Of a stretch of DNA of 64,000 nucleotides, positions 31,750 through 43,726 are shown piece after piece. Source of the DNA: Budorcas taxicolor (taxonomy: Eukaryota > Chordata > Mammalia > Artiodactyla > Bovidae); assembly GCF_023091745.1 (NCBI RefSeq), contig NC_068934.1, forward strand, positions 16,446,434-16,510,433, read 5' to 3'. The position numbers were made by a program, and so were the translations under genes. Every line of letters begins with the position of its first letter. The stretch's first letter is position 1. The notes under the pieces are model-generated. The model had not been told where the DNA came from, did not search any database, and saw nothing but the letters and a program-made list of their open reading frames with translations.

Positions 31750-34017
31750 CACCTTCCTTCTCCTCCACGGAGAGCTCTCTTTTGGACTCCCCTGTTTTTC
31801 TGGTCCTATATAACTGATTGCATTCCCACTGGCCTAAACCTTCTCACTCCCCTGTTCTTGGGAGAGAGAGCCCATTCCCTAAATCATGCACATCCTTCTT
31901 TATTTAGTTCTTTGTTTTTCTGAAGTGCACCCTCTAATTACTAGAGGATGCTTGTAGCTGTTAAATCAGTTCCTAAGAGGGAAGTCATTTTAATTCTGTT
32001 GTTGTACCTGATTGAAAGTATGTCTGAGGACAGACAGCCAGGTTAGAAATCTTATTTCTCTAGCAATTTGAAAACATTTCTCAGTTAATTTTAGAGTTCA
32101 TTATTGCTGTCAGAAGCCTGATTCCATTCTGGCCCCTGATTGCCGGGAGGTGACTTGCTGTTTGTTCCCCATGGAAGCTTCTTAGGATCTTGCCTTCATT
32201 CCCAGTGACCTTGATGTGGGTGTTTCTTCATCTACAGAGACAGGCACTCCGGCCCATAGTCTGCAGACTTTCCTTCTTTGCTTTTGTGACAACTTCTATT
32301 ATTCTTATATAAATGATTTCTCTCCATTGACAAAGAAAAAAAAAGAACAAGTAAGGAAATTGATTTTTTTTCACACTATAACAGCAAGAAGAGAACTCCA
32401 GATTTGAGAAATAGAGGGTCTTGGCAGGGTTTTGTTTTTGTTTTTGTTTTTGCCATATGCTTCAATTGGGAAGAGTAGGCAAGTTTTAGGTGTGCTGACT
32501 TTTAGTTGGGGTTGTCTGTGTAACCTGTGAATATCTCAGTCAACTGAACAGAAAATATTTACATCTGTGTCAAACTAGTTTTGAAGTAACAAAGTTCTAA
32601 TCTCAGTTAAATATCTATTTGTTGAAAGATAGATCACCTATTATTTCCTATGGTAACTTCCCAAATTTGCTTTTCTGTTCAACTACTGGAAGACATTTTG
32701 GAACTTTTAAAAAATCCACCTTTTTTTTAAATTAAACAATCATAATTTTAATTTTCCAGAAATTTTTCTTTATCTTCAGTTACACTGGTTTTTTTTGTTT
32801 TGTTTTATTTTGTTTTAAATCATATCCTGTACTTGTTCCAAGAGTTCATTCTTATGTTTTCTCTTATTTAGAATTTTCTCCAGCTTTTGTTCTTTGGGAA
32901 TTTCATTCTCTCTCTCTCCCTCCTCTCTTTCTCTATCTCTTCTGTGGCATATTTAAGGCACACTTTCATTCAGTGTATGTTTCTTTACATTAAGCTATGA
33001 GATACTAATAGGTGGATTGAAGATTTTCCAGGTAGGGGAAGGGGAAGTGGGTAAGAGTTACCTTTGACTCTCGGGTTTCACTTTAGAGAAATGAGATGGC
33101 AACCACCCCTTCCCCCACAGTGGAACCTCCAGATGCTGTGATCTATATGTTTTATTCCTGGGTTTTCTCTTTTATTTTTTACAGACAGAAATCCTCCCAC
33201 CTCTAGCTTTGGAGAGATACACCTTGTTCTTTGCATTTAGAGGTAGCAAAGGGAAGAAAGCTGGGACTCTAGGATTGAAAACACAGACTCTCACCCCATC
33301 TCCCTACAACTGTTGACCCCACGCCTCACTTCCATTCTTCCCTATGCCTGGCGTGCATGATTCCAGAAGCTACAGGATTCATTTCCCTAGAATATGAAGT
33401 TCTAGCTTCATGGAGGTGGAGGCACGGCAGGAGCAGGAAAAGGAGAGGAAATGAACCCTGGTCACAGAAGACAGAGGAGATATGCAAAGCAACTACTTTG
33501 CACACCAATTTTAACAACCCACTTATTCCTATTCCTTTCATCACTGACACCTTCATAGGTCTTGCAAGCTACAAATCTTTCTTAGCATCCTAGTGGGGAC
33601 TGCTGCGTCCCCCTTGGTATAGCCCTTTAGGTTCAGAGGTTTTTTTGTTTTGTTTTGTTATTTTAAGTCCTGCAAAACTATGCCATGTATTACCTCCCCA
33701 TCTACTTCCAATTTTTCTTTTTTTTTTTTAGAAATCCTTTTTCTACTTTTATTCTCTCTGTAATATTGCTTTTTAACTACTAAAGAATATATTTAATTTT
33801 ATTTTAATAGAGTTTTAGAAGAGAAAGAAAATAAATGTGTATAGCCATTCCATTCTGTTATAGCTGAATTCAAGTATGACATTTATTATCTACTTAACTT
33901 TTGCTCTTTCATTCTTTTTTTAGACACATTTAATAGTCTTTGAGTGACTACCATAATAGTAAAGTTATAAGAACAACATTAATAACTTTCATTCTTGAAG
34001 TAATATATTATTTTAGG
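31750..34017. other. Long stretch without confident assignment; simple repeats inside
   Basis: Holds (GTTTTT)n at about 32430-32451, TTTTG-rich tracts at 32789-32815 and 33643-33660, and a TC tract at 32911-32945. T-rich composition on this strand suggests old reversed L1, but I cannot align it by eye. No gene seen. Confidence 0.35.
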
Positions 34018-34185
34018 GTTTTAAAAGCCCTTTAGCATTTAATCCTCTATGTGGAGTAAACGTTTTTATCCTCATAATACACAAGATAATTGAGGTTAAT
34101 AGAACTTAAATAATATGTCTATAGCCACATAGTTAGTTGTTAAAGGGCTCAAAAGTGAGCTCAGAATCTTGGACCCTTACTCTGG
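34018..34185 (-). mobile_element. MIR SINE, diverged
   Basis: 'agccctttagcatttaatcc', 'cacaagataattgaggttaa' and 'tagccacatagttagttgtt' are in reversed MIR order. Confidence 0.5.
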
Positions 34186-34677
34186 TTCTCTTTTTACAAC
34201 ATTATAAACACATTTTTCTACCCATTTATATGAAACTTAAGTAGGAACAAGACCTAACTTTTCCCTCAAGGACTTCTTAATCTAAGGGGAAATCTGATGA
34301 TATTTTAGTTTTAATATAAAAAAGAATAGAATGAGTATTTCAGTGTTAATAGACTGTGCTTCCTAGATAGAGAGCATGTTTGGAAAATGAAAGAAAAGAA
34401 AGTGTTGTTCTGGTTAGAAAAATCCAAGACAATGGGCATTTGAGCTCTGACCATGAAAGAAGGGTATGCTTCTATAAGCAGATAGAAGAAGGAATTTCCT
34501 GAATGGTAGAAAAGAACAAAAAAATACATTGAGAGGGGCAATCCTTAGGGTAATACAGGAATAGGTGCTCTAGCTGCCTACTGCAGGATGAGTGGCCAGA
34601 AGTGGGTTGGAAAGGTAATTTAGAGCAGTATCATAGAGGTCTTGAATGTCTTGCTAATGAATTCAGAACTGATTGAT
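34186..34677. other. No confidently recognised feature
   Basis: 34540-34670 faintly resembles the old repeat suspected at 4.5-5.0 kb. Otherwise unassigned. Confidence 0.3.
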
Positions 34678-34772
34678 TTTTTTTTCTTTTTTTTAAATTA
34701 ATTTATTTTTCACTGAAGGATAATTGCTTTACAGAATTTTGCTGTTTTCTGTCAAACCTCAACATGAATGAT
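34678..34772 (-). mobile_element. Ruminant L1 3' end, strongly truncated
   Basis: A T-rich start (reversed poly-A), then 'tttttcactgaaggataatt' and 'gctttacagaattttgctg' to 'ctcaacatgaatg', matching the reversed terminus of young ruminant L1. Confidence 0.65.
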
Positions 34773-35112
34773 TTTTTTTAAAAGGAAACTAAATTAATGA
34801 CATAAAAATGTGATTGCTTTTTCTGTTTTCTTACCAATTTTTTTCAAATGATTTCATACTTTTTAGATATAAAGTATCTAAACTTTGAGAACTTAAAGAG
34901 AAAGAACTGGAGGTCTTTGTTGCTAAAGTTGCCTCTATATGCTTGGGAAAGGTGAATAGGATAAACTGGGAAAGTATCAGGGAAAGAGGCCTTAATAACT
35001 TCCCTCACATGCACAGACTTCAAAGATAAGGAAACTATGGCCCAGGGAGGTTATAAGTTGTAATTCTTTCATATTTGCTATAATACCTAATTCTTACTTC
35101 TATTATAAAAAC
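34773..35112. other. No recognised feature
   Basis: Unassigned AT-rich sequence. Confidence 0.4.
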
Positions 35113-35124
35113 AATAAGAGCAAT

Positions 35125-35350
35125 GTGCGTGCGTGCTAAGTTGCTTTAGTCATGTCCTACTCTGTGTGACCCTATGGACTGTAACCCACCAGGCTCCTTT
35201 GTTCCTGAGATTCTCCAGGCAACAACACTGGAGTGGGTTGCCACGCCCTCCTCCACGGGCTCTTCCCGACCCAGGGATCAAACCTATGTGTTTTAAGTCT
35301 TCCTGCATTGGCAGGTAGGTTCTTTACCACTACTGCCACCTGGGTAGCCC
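35125..35350 (-). mobile_element. Bov-tA SINE, left arm of an inverted pair
   Basis: Reversed. 'gctaagttgctttagtcatg' to the head complement 'ctgccacctgggtagccc'. Imperfect direct repeat AATAAGAGCAAT (35113-35124) and AATAATAGCAGT (35351-35362). Confidence 0.92.
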
Positions 35351-35378
35351 AATAATAGCAGTAATTTAAATATTATCA

Positions 35379-35602
35379 GGCTTCCCAGGTGGCACTAGTG
35401 ATGAAGTACCCACCTACCGATGCAAACAGGTGTAAGAGAAGCAGGTTTGACCCCTGCACGAGGAAGGTCCCCTGAAGGAGAGCATGGCACCCCACTCCAG
35501 TATTCTTGCTTGGAGAATCCCATGGACAGGAAAGCCTGGTGTGCTACAGTCCATAGGGTCGCACAGAATTGGACATGACTGAAGCGACTTAACACTCAAG
35601 CA
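35379..35602 (+). mobile_element. Bov-tA SINE, right arm of an inverted pair
   Basis: Head 'ggcttcccaggtggcactag', same subfamily as the preceding reversed copy, 28 bp away. It ends 'gactgaagcgacttaacact'. Confidence 0.92.
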
Positions 35603-35991
35603 GACTTTTATCATCTAGTACAACCATTAGGAATAGGTTTCTGCAAAACACCACGGAAGGGCAGGTCATATTCCAAGGACTTGAGACACTATGAAAAATA
35701 AATATTTAGTGGGAAGGGGATAAGGAATAAAACCTATGAAACACTTTATGTAATGTTTAGTAAAATAAAACAGTAATAACAGAATGCTCAATAGATAGCA
35801 CTAATGATATTTTATGCATGTTAACTTAGGAATAGTCAGTGCAATTAATTTTCATTTATTACCTCTTCAAAACATTCAGAGTTTTATTCCCCTGCGGTTT
35901 CTAGGATAGCCTTGTTACTTGTTTGTGTGGATATTATGCAGGGCAAGAGGCATTTGTTTCTGTGTTTTTTCTCCACATGAATTTGTCTTCT
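35603..35991. other. No recognised feature
   Basis: Unassigned AT-rich sequence. Confidence 0.4.
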
Positions 35992-36222
35992 TCTTTTTTT
36001 TTTAATTGAGGTACAGTTGACATGCAATATTAGGTTTCAAGTGAACAACACAGTGATTCTACATATATACATTAGAAGCTGATCACCACAATAAGTCTAG
36101 TAACTGTTATCATACAAACTTATTGCAATACTATTGACTGTATTTCCTGTACTGTATATTTTATCCTGGTGGCTTTATTCTTTTAGATAAGAAGTTTGTA
36201 CCTCTTAATCCTTTCATCCTTC
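35992..36222 (-). mobile_element. L1 3' fragment, older mammalian type
   Basis: Poly-T, then 'attgaggtacagttgacatg', 'agctgatcaccacaataagt' and 'gtttgtacctcttaatcc', the reversed L1MA/MB-like end. Confidence 0.65.
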
Positions 36223-36243
36223 CATATATATATATATATATAT
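36223..36243. repeat. (TA)n microsatellite
   Basis: About nine to ten AT units at the right edge of the L1 fragment. Confidence 0.9.
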
Positions 36244-36254
36244 CTCCATGATCA

Positions 36255-36384
36255 TGGGAGATAGTATTGTGTAGCAGTTAATTGCACAGATTCAGTATGT
36301 TCATGGGCTTGAATTTTGTCTGTACCATTTATTTACTTGTAACTTTGGACACCTTTATGGTTAATCAAGTCATTAAACTCTTTT
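36255..36384 (+). mobile_element. MIR left half, split by BovB
   Basis: 'agcagttaattgcacagatt', 'gggcttgaattttgtctgta' and 'atcaagtcattaaactcttt' follow MIR. The right half resumes at about 38024. Confidence 0.55.
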
Positions 36385-38023
36385 GTATACTTATTCTGTT
36401 TATTCTTGCCACCTTTTCTTAATATCTTCTGTATCTGCTAGGTCCATACCATTTCTATCCTTTCTTGTGCAAATCTTTCATGAAATGCACAGAAGAATGA
36501 CCCAAAAAGGAGCTTAATGACCAGATAACCATGGTGGTGTGGTCACTCACCTAGAGCCAGACATCCTGGAGTGCAAAGTCAATGGGCCTTAGGAAACAAC
36601 ACTATAAACAAAGCTAGGGGAGGAGATGGAATTCCAGTTGAGCTATTTCAAATCCTAAAAGATGATGCTGTTAAAGTGCTGTACTCAATATGCCAGCAAA
36701 TTTGGAAAACTCAGCAGTGGCCACAGAATTAGAAAAGGTCAGTTTTCATTCCAATTGCAAAGAAGGGCAACGCCAAAGAATGTTCAAACTACTGCACAAT
36801 TGCACTCATTTCACATGCTGGCAAGGTTATGCGCAAAATCCTCCAGTATGAATCAAGAACTTCCAGACGTACAAGCTGGATATAGAAAAGGCAGTGGAAC
36901 CAGAGATCAAATTGCCAACATCTAGTGGATCATTAAAAAAATCAAAAAGATTCAGGGAAAATATCTGCTTTATTGACTACTCTAAAGCCTTTAACTCTAT
37001 GGATCACAACAAACTGTGGAAAACTCTTCAAGAGATGGGAATACCAGACAACCTTACCTGCCTTCTGAGAAACCTGTATGCAGGTCAAGAGGCAACAGAA
37101 CTGGACATGGAACAACAGAATGGTTTAAATTGGGAACTAAATAAGTCAGGGCTCTATATTGTCACCATGCTTATTTAACTTTTATGCAGAGTATATCATG
37201 TGAAATGTTTGGCTGGATGAAGTATAATCTGGCATCAAGGTTGCAGGGAGAAATATCAATAACCTCAGATATGCAGATGACACCACCCTTGTGGCAGAAA
37301 GTGCAGAGGAACTAAAGAACCTCTTGATGAAGGTTAAAGGGGAGTGTAAAAATTTGGCTTAAATTGCAACAATCAAAAAACGAAGACCCTGGCATCTGGT
37401 CCCATCACTTCATGGCAAATAGATGAGGAAACGATGGAAACAGTGAAAGACTTTTCTCAGGCTCCAAAACCACTGCAGATTGTGACTGCAGCCATAAAGT
37501 TAAAAGACACTTACTCCTGGGAAGAAAAGCTATGACAAATCTAGACAGTGCATTAAAAAGCAGAGGCATCACTTTGCCAGCGAAGGTCTGTGTAGTCAAA
37601 GCTATGGTTTTTCCATATGTATGGATATGAGAGTTAGATCATAAAGAAGGCTGAGCGCCAAAGAAGTGATGCTTTCAAACTGCGGTGCTGGAGAAGACTC
37701 AAGAGTCCCTTGGACTGCAAGGAGATCAAACCACTCCATCCAAAAGGAAATCAGACTTGAATATTCATTGGAAGGACTGAAGCTGAAGCTCCAATACTTT
37801 GGCCACCTGATGCAAAGAGCTGACTCATTGGAAAAGACCCTGATGCTGGGAAAGGAAAAAGGCAGGAGAAGGAGACGACAGAGGATGAGATGGTTGGAGG
37901 GCATCACCCACTCAGTGGACATGAATCTGAGCAAGCTCTGGGAGATGGTGAAGGACAGGGAAGCCTGGTGTGCTGCAGTCCATGGGGTCGCAAAGAGTTG
38001 GACACGACTGAGTGCCTGAACAA
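36385..38023 (+). mobile_element. BovB LINE with inverted 5' end
   Basis: 36385-36486 is BovB linker sequence in reverse ('attcttgccaccttttctt'). 36487-38023 is forward BovB beginning 'cacagaagaatgaccc', the sequence that directly follows that linker in the element. It then runs through RT to the 3' end 'gacacgactgagtgcctgaa'. This is the structure made by twin priming. Inserted in a MIR, of which about 30 bp appear on both sides. Confidence 0.88.
36662..38019 (+). pseudogene. BovB reverse transcriptase, heavily broken
   Basis: RT motifs survive in separate frames: 'RDQIAN', palm motif A as 'FIDYSKAFNSMDHNKLW' (36894-37178), a YADD-coding stretch near 37268, and the C-terminal 'RRQRMRWLEGITHSVDMNL' (37666-38019). 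Several frameshifts and stops separate them. The QG.ILSP motif region is damaged. Confidence 0.88.
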
Positions 38024-38130
38024 CAGTGACAACCTTGAGCAAGTCTGTTAACCTCACAAACACTCTATTTCCTCAACCAAAAATGCAGATATGCTGCATC
38101 TTACAGGGTTATGGTAGTTATTAGTGGATC
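38024..38130 (+). mobile_element. MIR right half
   Basis: 'acaaccttgagcaagtctgt', 'ctatttcctcaaccaaaaat' and 'cttacagggttatggtagtt' continue the MIR begun at 36255. Confidence 0.6.
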
Positions 38131-39639
38131 CTTATTACATATGCTTCACTTATTTCTTTTTAATGCACAGGAAACACTCAAATGTTAACAATGACAAATA
38201 TAATGATCTTTTTTTTGAATTTAATTTTACATACAAGCTTGTGAAACATGATGGGGAGATTTTTGTTATTTATATTTTATAGATGGAACATACTGTGACT
38301 GAGAATCTAGTGCCTAACTAACTTTCCAAAGACCTGATTACTTCTTGAGTGTAGAAATTTGATTCCAGGTTTTCAGATTCTGAATTTAGCCCATTTGTAA
38401 TATATTTTCTACTATCTAAAATAGAGCCCTACTGTTCTTTCTTTGGTTTCTACTCTTTGTAGCATCAGTCCTTGCTCACATTTAACTGAGGTAAGTGAGG
38501 GGGCAAGGAGGAATTTCTGTTCAAATGAAACTAACCATTCATCCCTACTGAGCAATTTTGAAGGGAAGCAATTTTCCTATTCTCTGCAAACCATTCCCAG
38601 TTACAATGAACAGTTGGAGAAAAAAAATGTTAGTCTCACTACTTTATTAAACATCTTTTGAAAGGATATCAAAAGGGCTTCATTTATAAAATGTTGTAAA
38701 GGTGTAAAAACATCACCAACTACAAAGACAGATGGTTGAAGTAAAACAGAAACCAATCCTTTTTGACAAGAATTCCTAGTCTGATGACCCTGTTCCTCTC
38801 TGAAATGTAGCTTCTGATAATTTGACATTAATCAAACTACACTTTAAACAGACTGTTACATTAAGGAATGCACATTTGTCCTCAGAGATAGTGCTGAATC
38901 CTTTTTACTCTTCATCGAATTGCATTTTAATTGACTAGCAAATTTAGAAATGCATTCCCTACATATAATAAGATAAAACATTAGCAAACATAAATAAGAG
39001 ATTCCTATCAAAAGGATATAGATTTGTCTAGCTACAGAGCTGTACAACCCCAGTCTGTTTAAGACTACATCTAGGTTAGTATTGCTGGCACCAACTTTAG
39101 CAATATTATGACACTGTGGAGAAGTCATCAGAATTTTATATATGCATAAACATATGTTTGTGTGATATATATATATGAATATATATTGTATATATAACAT
39201 ATACTATAGCATTAGTATTTTCTTCTCCTTTGACCAGGAACATTAGATTATGTCTATATCCTGAAATGTGACATAGTAGCTCACGTCTGTAAACAGTCCT
39301 CAACCTGTTAAGCCCCACTGATCTCAGTGAGGGAAAGGAAATCATACTTTAGTCTAAGACTTTTACTAAAAAGACTCAATGTTGAAACTACGGTATTGTG
39401 CCTTATGTTTTATAAAAGGGAAAAATGGCAGAAATAAGAATGTGTGCCTCTTGCCCTTAAGAAACATAAATTCTATAGTTATGTTGAATATGAAATAATA
39501 AAATTTTAAAATGGCATCAATAATTTATATTTTAAGGTACCTTGTCATTTTCAAACTATAGTTATAACCATTGTTCCAAGTGCCCTCTCACATAGACACC
39601 ATTGAGTATGATTTGTCTCTCGATACTGCTTTGCTAGGA
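38131..39639. other. No recognised feature
   Basis: About 1.5 kb of AT-rich DNA, with an AT-repeat patch at 39160-39200. A 114-codon frame (38856-39200, minus) runs into that patch and has no domain. Confidence 0.4.
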
Positions 39640-39810
39640 TGTGACTAATGAAATAGAAACTATTATTAGTTCCATTGTATATGTAAAATTTTTAAAGAGA
39701 AGTTTCACAGAGGTTAGGTAACTTGCCCAAAGTAAGTTTCTAATAAATATCACAGTTTAGATTTGAATCCATTGGACAATAGGATTGTTAATCCCACTGC
39801 TCTGGTTAGC
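39640..39810 (-). mobile_element. MIR SINE
   Basis: 'cacagaggttaggtaacttg', 'cccaaagtaagtttctaata', 'tttagatttgaatccattgg' are in reversed MIR order. Confidence 0.65.
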
Positions 39811-40472
39811 TGGGAAAGTCTAAAAATCAAGAAAACCCATTTATCTTGTGAGTATAAACGGCACAGCCAGATCCTGACACTTTTCAAAATTAAATGTTTT
39901 TCTATGTTACCATAGTATATTGTTCATTTCTTTGCTATATAGCACCCAGTATAGAGTGACATGTAATATATTTAGTTAACTATCTATCTTTCTCCCTGAG
40001 ACCCGAGTTTCTGAGGGCAAGGACCAAACAGTTCATCACTGTGCTCCCATCACAGATCCTAGACAGTACTTTTGCTGATTATCTTCCTAGTCTAACAATG
40101 GTACCAAGGCCGAAACTGACAGTTTTTCTACCTCTGGTGGGTAGTTTGCAGTCTGTGCCCTTCCAGCCATTAGACACTGTACTGACCCAAGCATCACACT
40201 CAAATTTTGAGTTAGAGGCTCATTTTCAAAGCCGAGTACTCTTCTCCTTGAGTTTTTCTACTTTTCAGCAAGGGTGAGGGAGCCCTTGTCTACTGCCTCA
40301 TCCCTTATTGAACCTTCTCCAAACTACATGTCTCTGTTCTATTAATTCCTTCAAGACTGAAAACCCCACCTTTCTCCCTGTTGCTTTTGGAATTATATAA
40401 TGGTTATTCATCTGCAGGAATGAAGTTGGAAGTACAAGCACTTTTTCAAGGTAAAATAGCAGCTTTGATTTA
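39811..40472. other. No recognised feature
   Basis: Unassigned. Short frames only. Confidence 0.4.
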
Positions 40473-40958
40473 TTATTCTTTTTAAACCATTTTTGTTGAA
40501 GTATAGTCAATTTACAATGTTGTGTGGGTTTTTCAGGTGTGCAGCACACTGATGATTTATATACACATACATATGTTCTTTTTCAGATTCTTTTCCACTC
40601 TAGGTTATGACAAAATACTGAATATGGTTCCCTGTACTACACAGTAGAATCTCGTTTATCTGTTTTATATATAGCAGTATATATATGCTAATCTCAAACT
40701 CTCAATTTATCCTCTACTCCCTCCTCACTTTCCCCTTTGGTAACCATAAGTTTGTTTTCTGTGACTGTGAATCTGTTTTTGTTTCATATATAATTTGTTT
40801 GGTCACTTTTTAAAACTCTACATATAAGTGTTATCATGTAATATTTGTCTTGCTCTGCCTAACCTATTTCACTTAATATGATAATCTCTAGATGCATCCA
40901 TGTTGCTGCAGATGACATTATTTCATTCTTTTCTATAGCTAATAGTGGAGTAATAATA

Positions 40959-40994
<36 letters not shown>

Positions 40995-41190
40995 CACAGA
41001 CACACACCCAAACACATACACCACATCTTTGTCCATTCATCTGTCAGTGGACATTTAGGTTGCTTTCATGTTCTGGCCATTACAAATAGTGCTGTAATGA
41101 ACATTTGGGTGTGTGTATCTTTTTGAATTATGGTTTCCTCCAGATATATGCCCAGGAGTGGAATTGCAGGACATTATGGTAGTTCTTTTT
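40473..41190 (-). mobile_element. L1 (older mammalian type) 3' region, part 1
   Basis: Reversed L1 from 'gttgaagtatagtcaattta' through 'gttccctgtactacacagta', 'atttcacttaatatgataat', and 'gaacatttgggtgtgtgtat' to 'attatggtagttcttttt'. It carries a (TA)n at 40962-40990. Interrupted by BovB sequence, resuming at 41704. Confidence 0.8.
40962..40990. repeat. (TA)n microsatellite inside L1
   Basis: About 14 TA units followed by a CA-rich tail. Confidence 0.93.
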
Positions 41191-41703
41191 GCTTTTGCAT
41201 AGCGTTCATGGGGTTCTCAAGGCAAGAATGCCAAAATGGTTTGCCATTCCCTTCCCCAGTGGACCAGGACCACATTTTGTCAGAACTCTCCACCATGACC
41301 CATCCATCTTGGGTGGCCCTGCACAGTATGGCTCACAGTTTCATTGAGTTAGACAAGGCTGTGGTCCATGTGATCAGATTGGTTAGTTTTCTGTGATTGT
41401 GGTTTCCATTCTGTCTGCCCTCTGATGAATAAGGATAAGAGGCTTGTGGAAGCTTCCTGATAGGTGGCCCTGGCTGTGGGAGAATCTGAGACTGATTCAT
41501 TTGAAAAGACCCTGATACCAGGAAAGATTGAGGACAGGAGGAGAAGGGGACGACGGAGGATGAGACGGCTGGATGGCATCACCAACTCGATGGACATGAG
41601 TTTGAACAAGCTCTAAGAGCTGGTGATGGAGAGGGAAGCCTGGCGTGCTGCAGTCCGTAGGGTTTCAAAGAGTCAGACATGACTGAGTAACTGAACTGAA
41701 CTG
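41191..41703 (+). mobile_element. Internally deleted BovB (5' end joined to 3' end)
   Basis: 41198-41470 matches the BovB 5' region ('gttcatggggttctcaaggc', 'gagttagacaaggctgtggt', 'ataagaggcttgtggaagct'). From about 41488 it is the BovB 3' end ('aggaggagaaggggacgacg' to 'ctgaactgaactga'). The endonuclease and nearly all of the RT are missing. Flanked by ATGGTAGTTCTTTTT and ATGGTAGTCCTATTTTT, the expected target-site duplication within L1. Confidence 0.8.
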
Positions 41704-41815
41704 ATGGTAGTCCTATTTTTACTTTTTAAAGGAACACCCATACTGTTATCCTTAGAGGCTGCACCAATTTACTGTCCCACCAACAGTGTAGGTAATAGTA
41801 TGCATGCACTTTTTC
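41704..41815 (-). mobile_element. L1 3' region, part 2
   Basis: 'ttactttttaaaggaacacc' and 'gtcccaccaacagtgtaggt' continue the L1 left at 41190. Confidence 0.75.
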
Positions 41816-42039
41816 AACACGCAGTTCTAAGTGATGTGAATCTCATGTGCATGATACAAAGATGTGCAATCAGAGGTTGTACCTTCTATCTTGTCTTTTA
41901 GCCATTCAAAATACAGCCCATTTCTGACCCATAGTCCATGGATAACTTAAACTTATCTCTAGTGCAATTCACTTCTTTTCAACATGGAGTTCTTCATTTA
42001 CCTGCTTAACTCTAGTCAAAGATTTAAAATTGTTTGACC

Positions 42040-42800
42040 TTCTAGTTAATAAGCTTTATTTTTAGATAAAGTTTAGGTTCGTAGCAAAATTGAGTGGAAA
42101 GTACAGAAGTTTCCCATACACTGTCTTTCCCCCGACATGTACAACCTCCCCCACTATCAACATCCACAGGGATGTGTTTGTTACAATAAGTGAACCTACA
42201 CTGACACTTCATTACCACCCAAAGTTCATAGTTTATGTGAGGGTTCATTCTGGATGTTGTACATTTTGTGGATTTGGAAAGTTTTATTATGACTTACATC
42301 CGCCAGGGTAAGATTATACAGAATAGTTTCACTGTGCAAAAAATCCTGTGTTCTGCCTATTTATTCACTCTCTTCCCTAACTCCTGGCAACCACTGATCT
42401 TTTTACTTTACTGTCTTTATAATCTCATCTTTTCTAGAATGTCCTGAAGTTGAGATACAGCATGTAAACTTTTCAGACTGGCTTCTTTTATTTGTTGTTT
42501 CGTCTCTGTTGTGTCTGAATCTTTGTGAGCCCATGGACTGTAGCTCACCGGGCTCCTCTGTCCATGGGATTTCCCAGGCAAGGACACTGGAATGGCTTGC
42601 CATTTCCTTCTCCATGTTTCACTTAATAATATGCATTTAATGTTCTTCCCTATCTAAAAGACTTGATAGCACATTTCTTTTTAATGTTGTATAATATTTC
42701 ATTGTTTGAATGTATCACAATTTATCCATTCACCTACTAAAGGCCATCTTGGTTACTTCCAAATTTTGGTAATTATGAATAAAGACTGAAAAAGGAACAC
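42040..42800 (-). mobile_element. Old L1M 3' region, interrupted by a SINE
   Basis: 'gtaacaaaattgagtgg'-like sequence at 42085, 'cctacactgacacttcatta', 'cctggcaaccactgatcttt', then after the SINE 'acttaataatatgcatttaa' and 'aattttggtaattatgaata'. The order is that of a reversed old L1. Confidence 0.8.
42489..42614 (-). mobile_element. Bov-tA SINE 3' half inside L1
   Basis: 'gttgtgtctgaatctttgtg' to 'gccatttccttctccatg'. 5'-truncated, without the tRNA-like head. It splits the L1 at 'actggcttctttt'. Confidence 0.88.
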
Positions 42801-42814
42801 GTGATAGAGGACTG

Positions 42815-42995
42815 ACATTCTGCAAGGTACTTTTGCTTCAGCAATCTTAATAATTCTCAAAACTACTTATGAATATTCTCCAAACATTTTCCATCTGAGA
42901 AGTTAGGGGACATGTGGCAAGTCAGCAAGTTGTGAATATAACTGTCAGAACTCAACACAAAATCCACAACCCTATCTATTGCCCTGGCATGACAT
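42815..42995 (-). mobile_element. Degenerate MIR
   Basis: 'ttttccatctgagaagttag', 'gggacatgtggcaagtcagc' and 'agaactcaacacaaaatcca' fit reversed MIR. Confidence 0.5.
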
Positions 42996-43726
42996 ATATA
43001 CCACTCCTCCATGCTCACTTACCCATGGCAGATATCATTGGTTGACTACAGCTTGCTTTATCATGAAGCCCAATTCAAGCTGCCAATATTAATCAATTAG
43101 AGTTGGCACACAAGGCAAAGCTAGTTGACACCCTTGCTATGAGACAGGTGTCATATGTCTCCTTAGGGCATAAACATTCAACTTTTGACAGCATTTGACT
43201 GACAGCAATGAGGTATAGATCTCATTATGATGAATATAATGCCCCAATTCAGGAACAAACCATACATATTTTATGATACTTATAGTAATCTTATGATACA
43301 ATAGTAATACTGCCTTACTTCTGTTCAATTGTTGATATTCAGTCCTTACCAACCTTCCTCGCTTCAGCTTACATGTTTAGCAACAGATAGAATGTTCTGT
43401 CTTGTTCTGATTTGGCCTTTCTTTCTTTTATGTACAAACGTTCCCCACACATATAAGAAGGATTTGAGCTTCTGTTACCTCTCACACAGAACAAAGTCTC
43501 TGTCGTTGACAGGGCTGCACACCAGCAGACAGCGCCTTGCAAAGCACGCTCAGTCTAGGCTGTCTTGTGTTGCACACCTCACACTTATCTATCTTGACTG
43601 AGATTCTGATTATACCAAGGCTAAGTATTTTTTTTTTCCAATGTATGTCTATAGACTCGTTATATAGTTTTACTATGTTGATGTATTAAAATTCCAGACA
43701 TTTCTATAGGAGAACTACTATTTTAG
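42996..43726. other. No recognised feature
   Basis: Unassigned. Confidence 0.35.

Noticed and set aside
36223..36243. AT repeat as a replication or matrix-attachment element
   Set aside because: Short (TA)n tracts next to L1 ends are common and carry no specific evidence.
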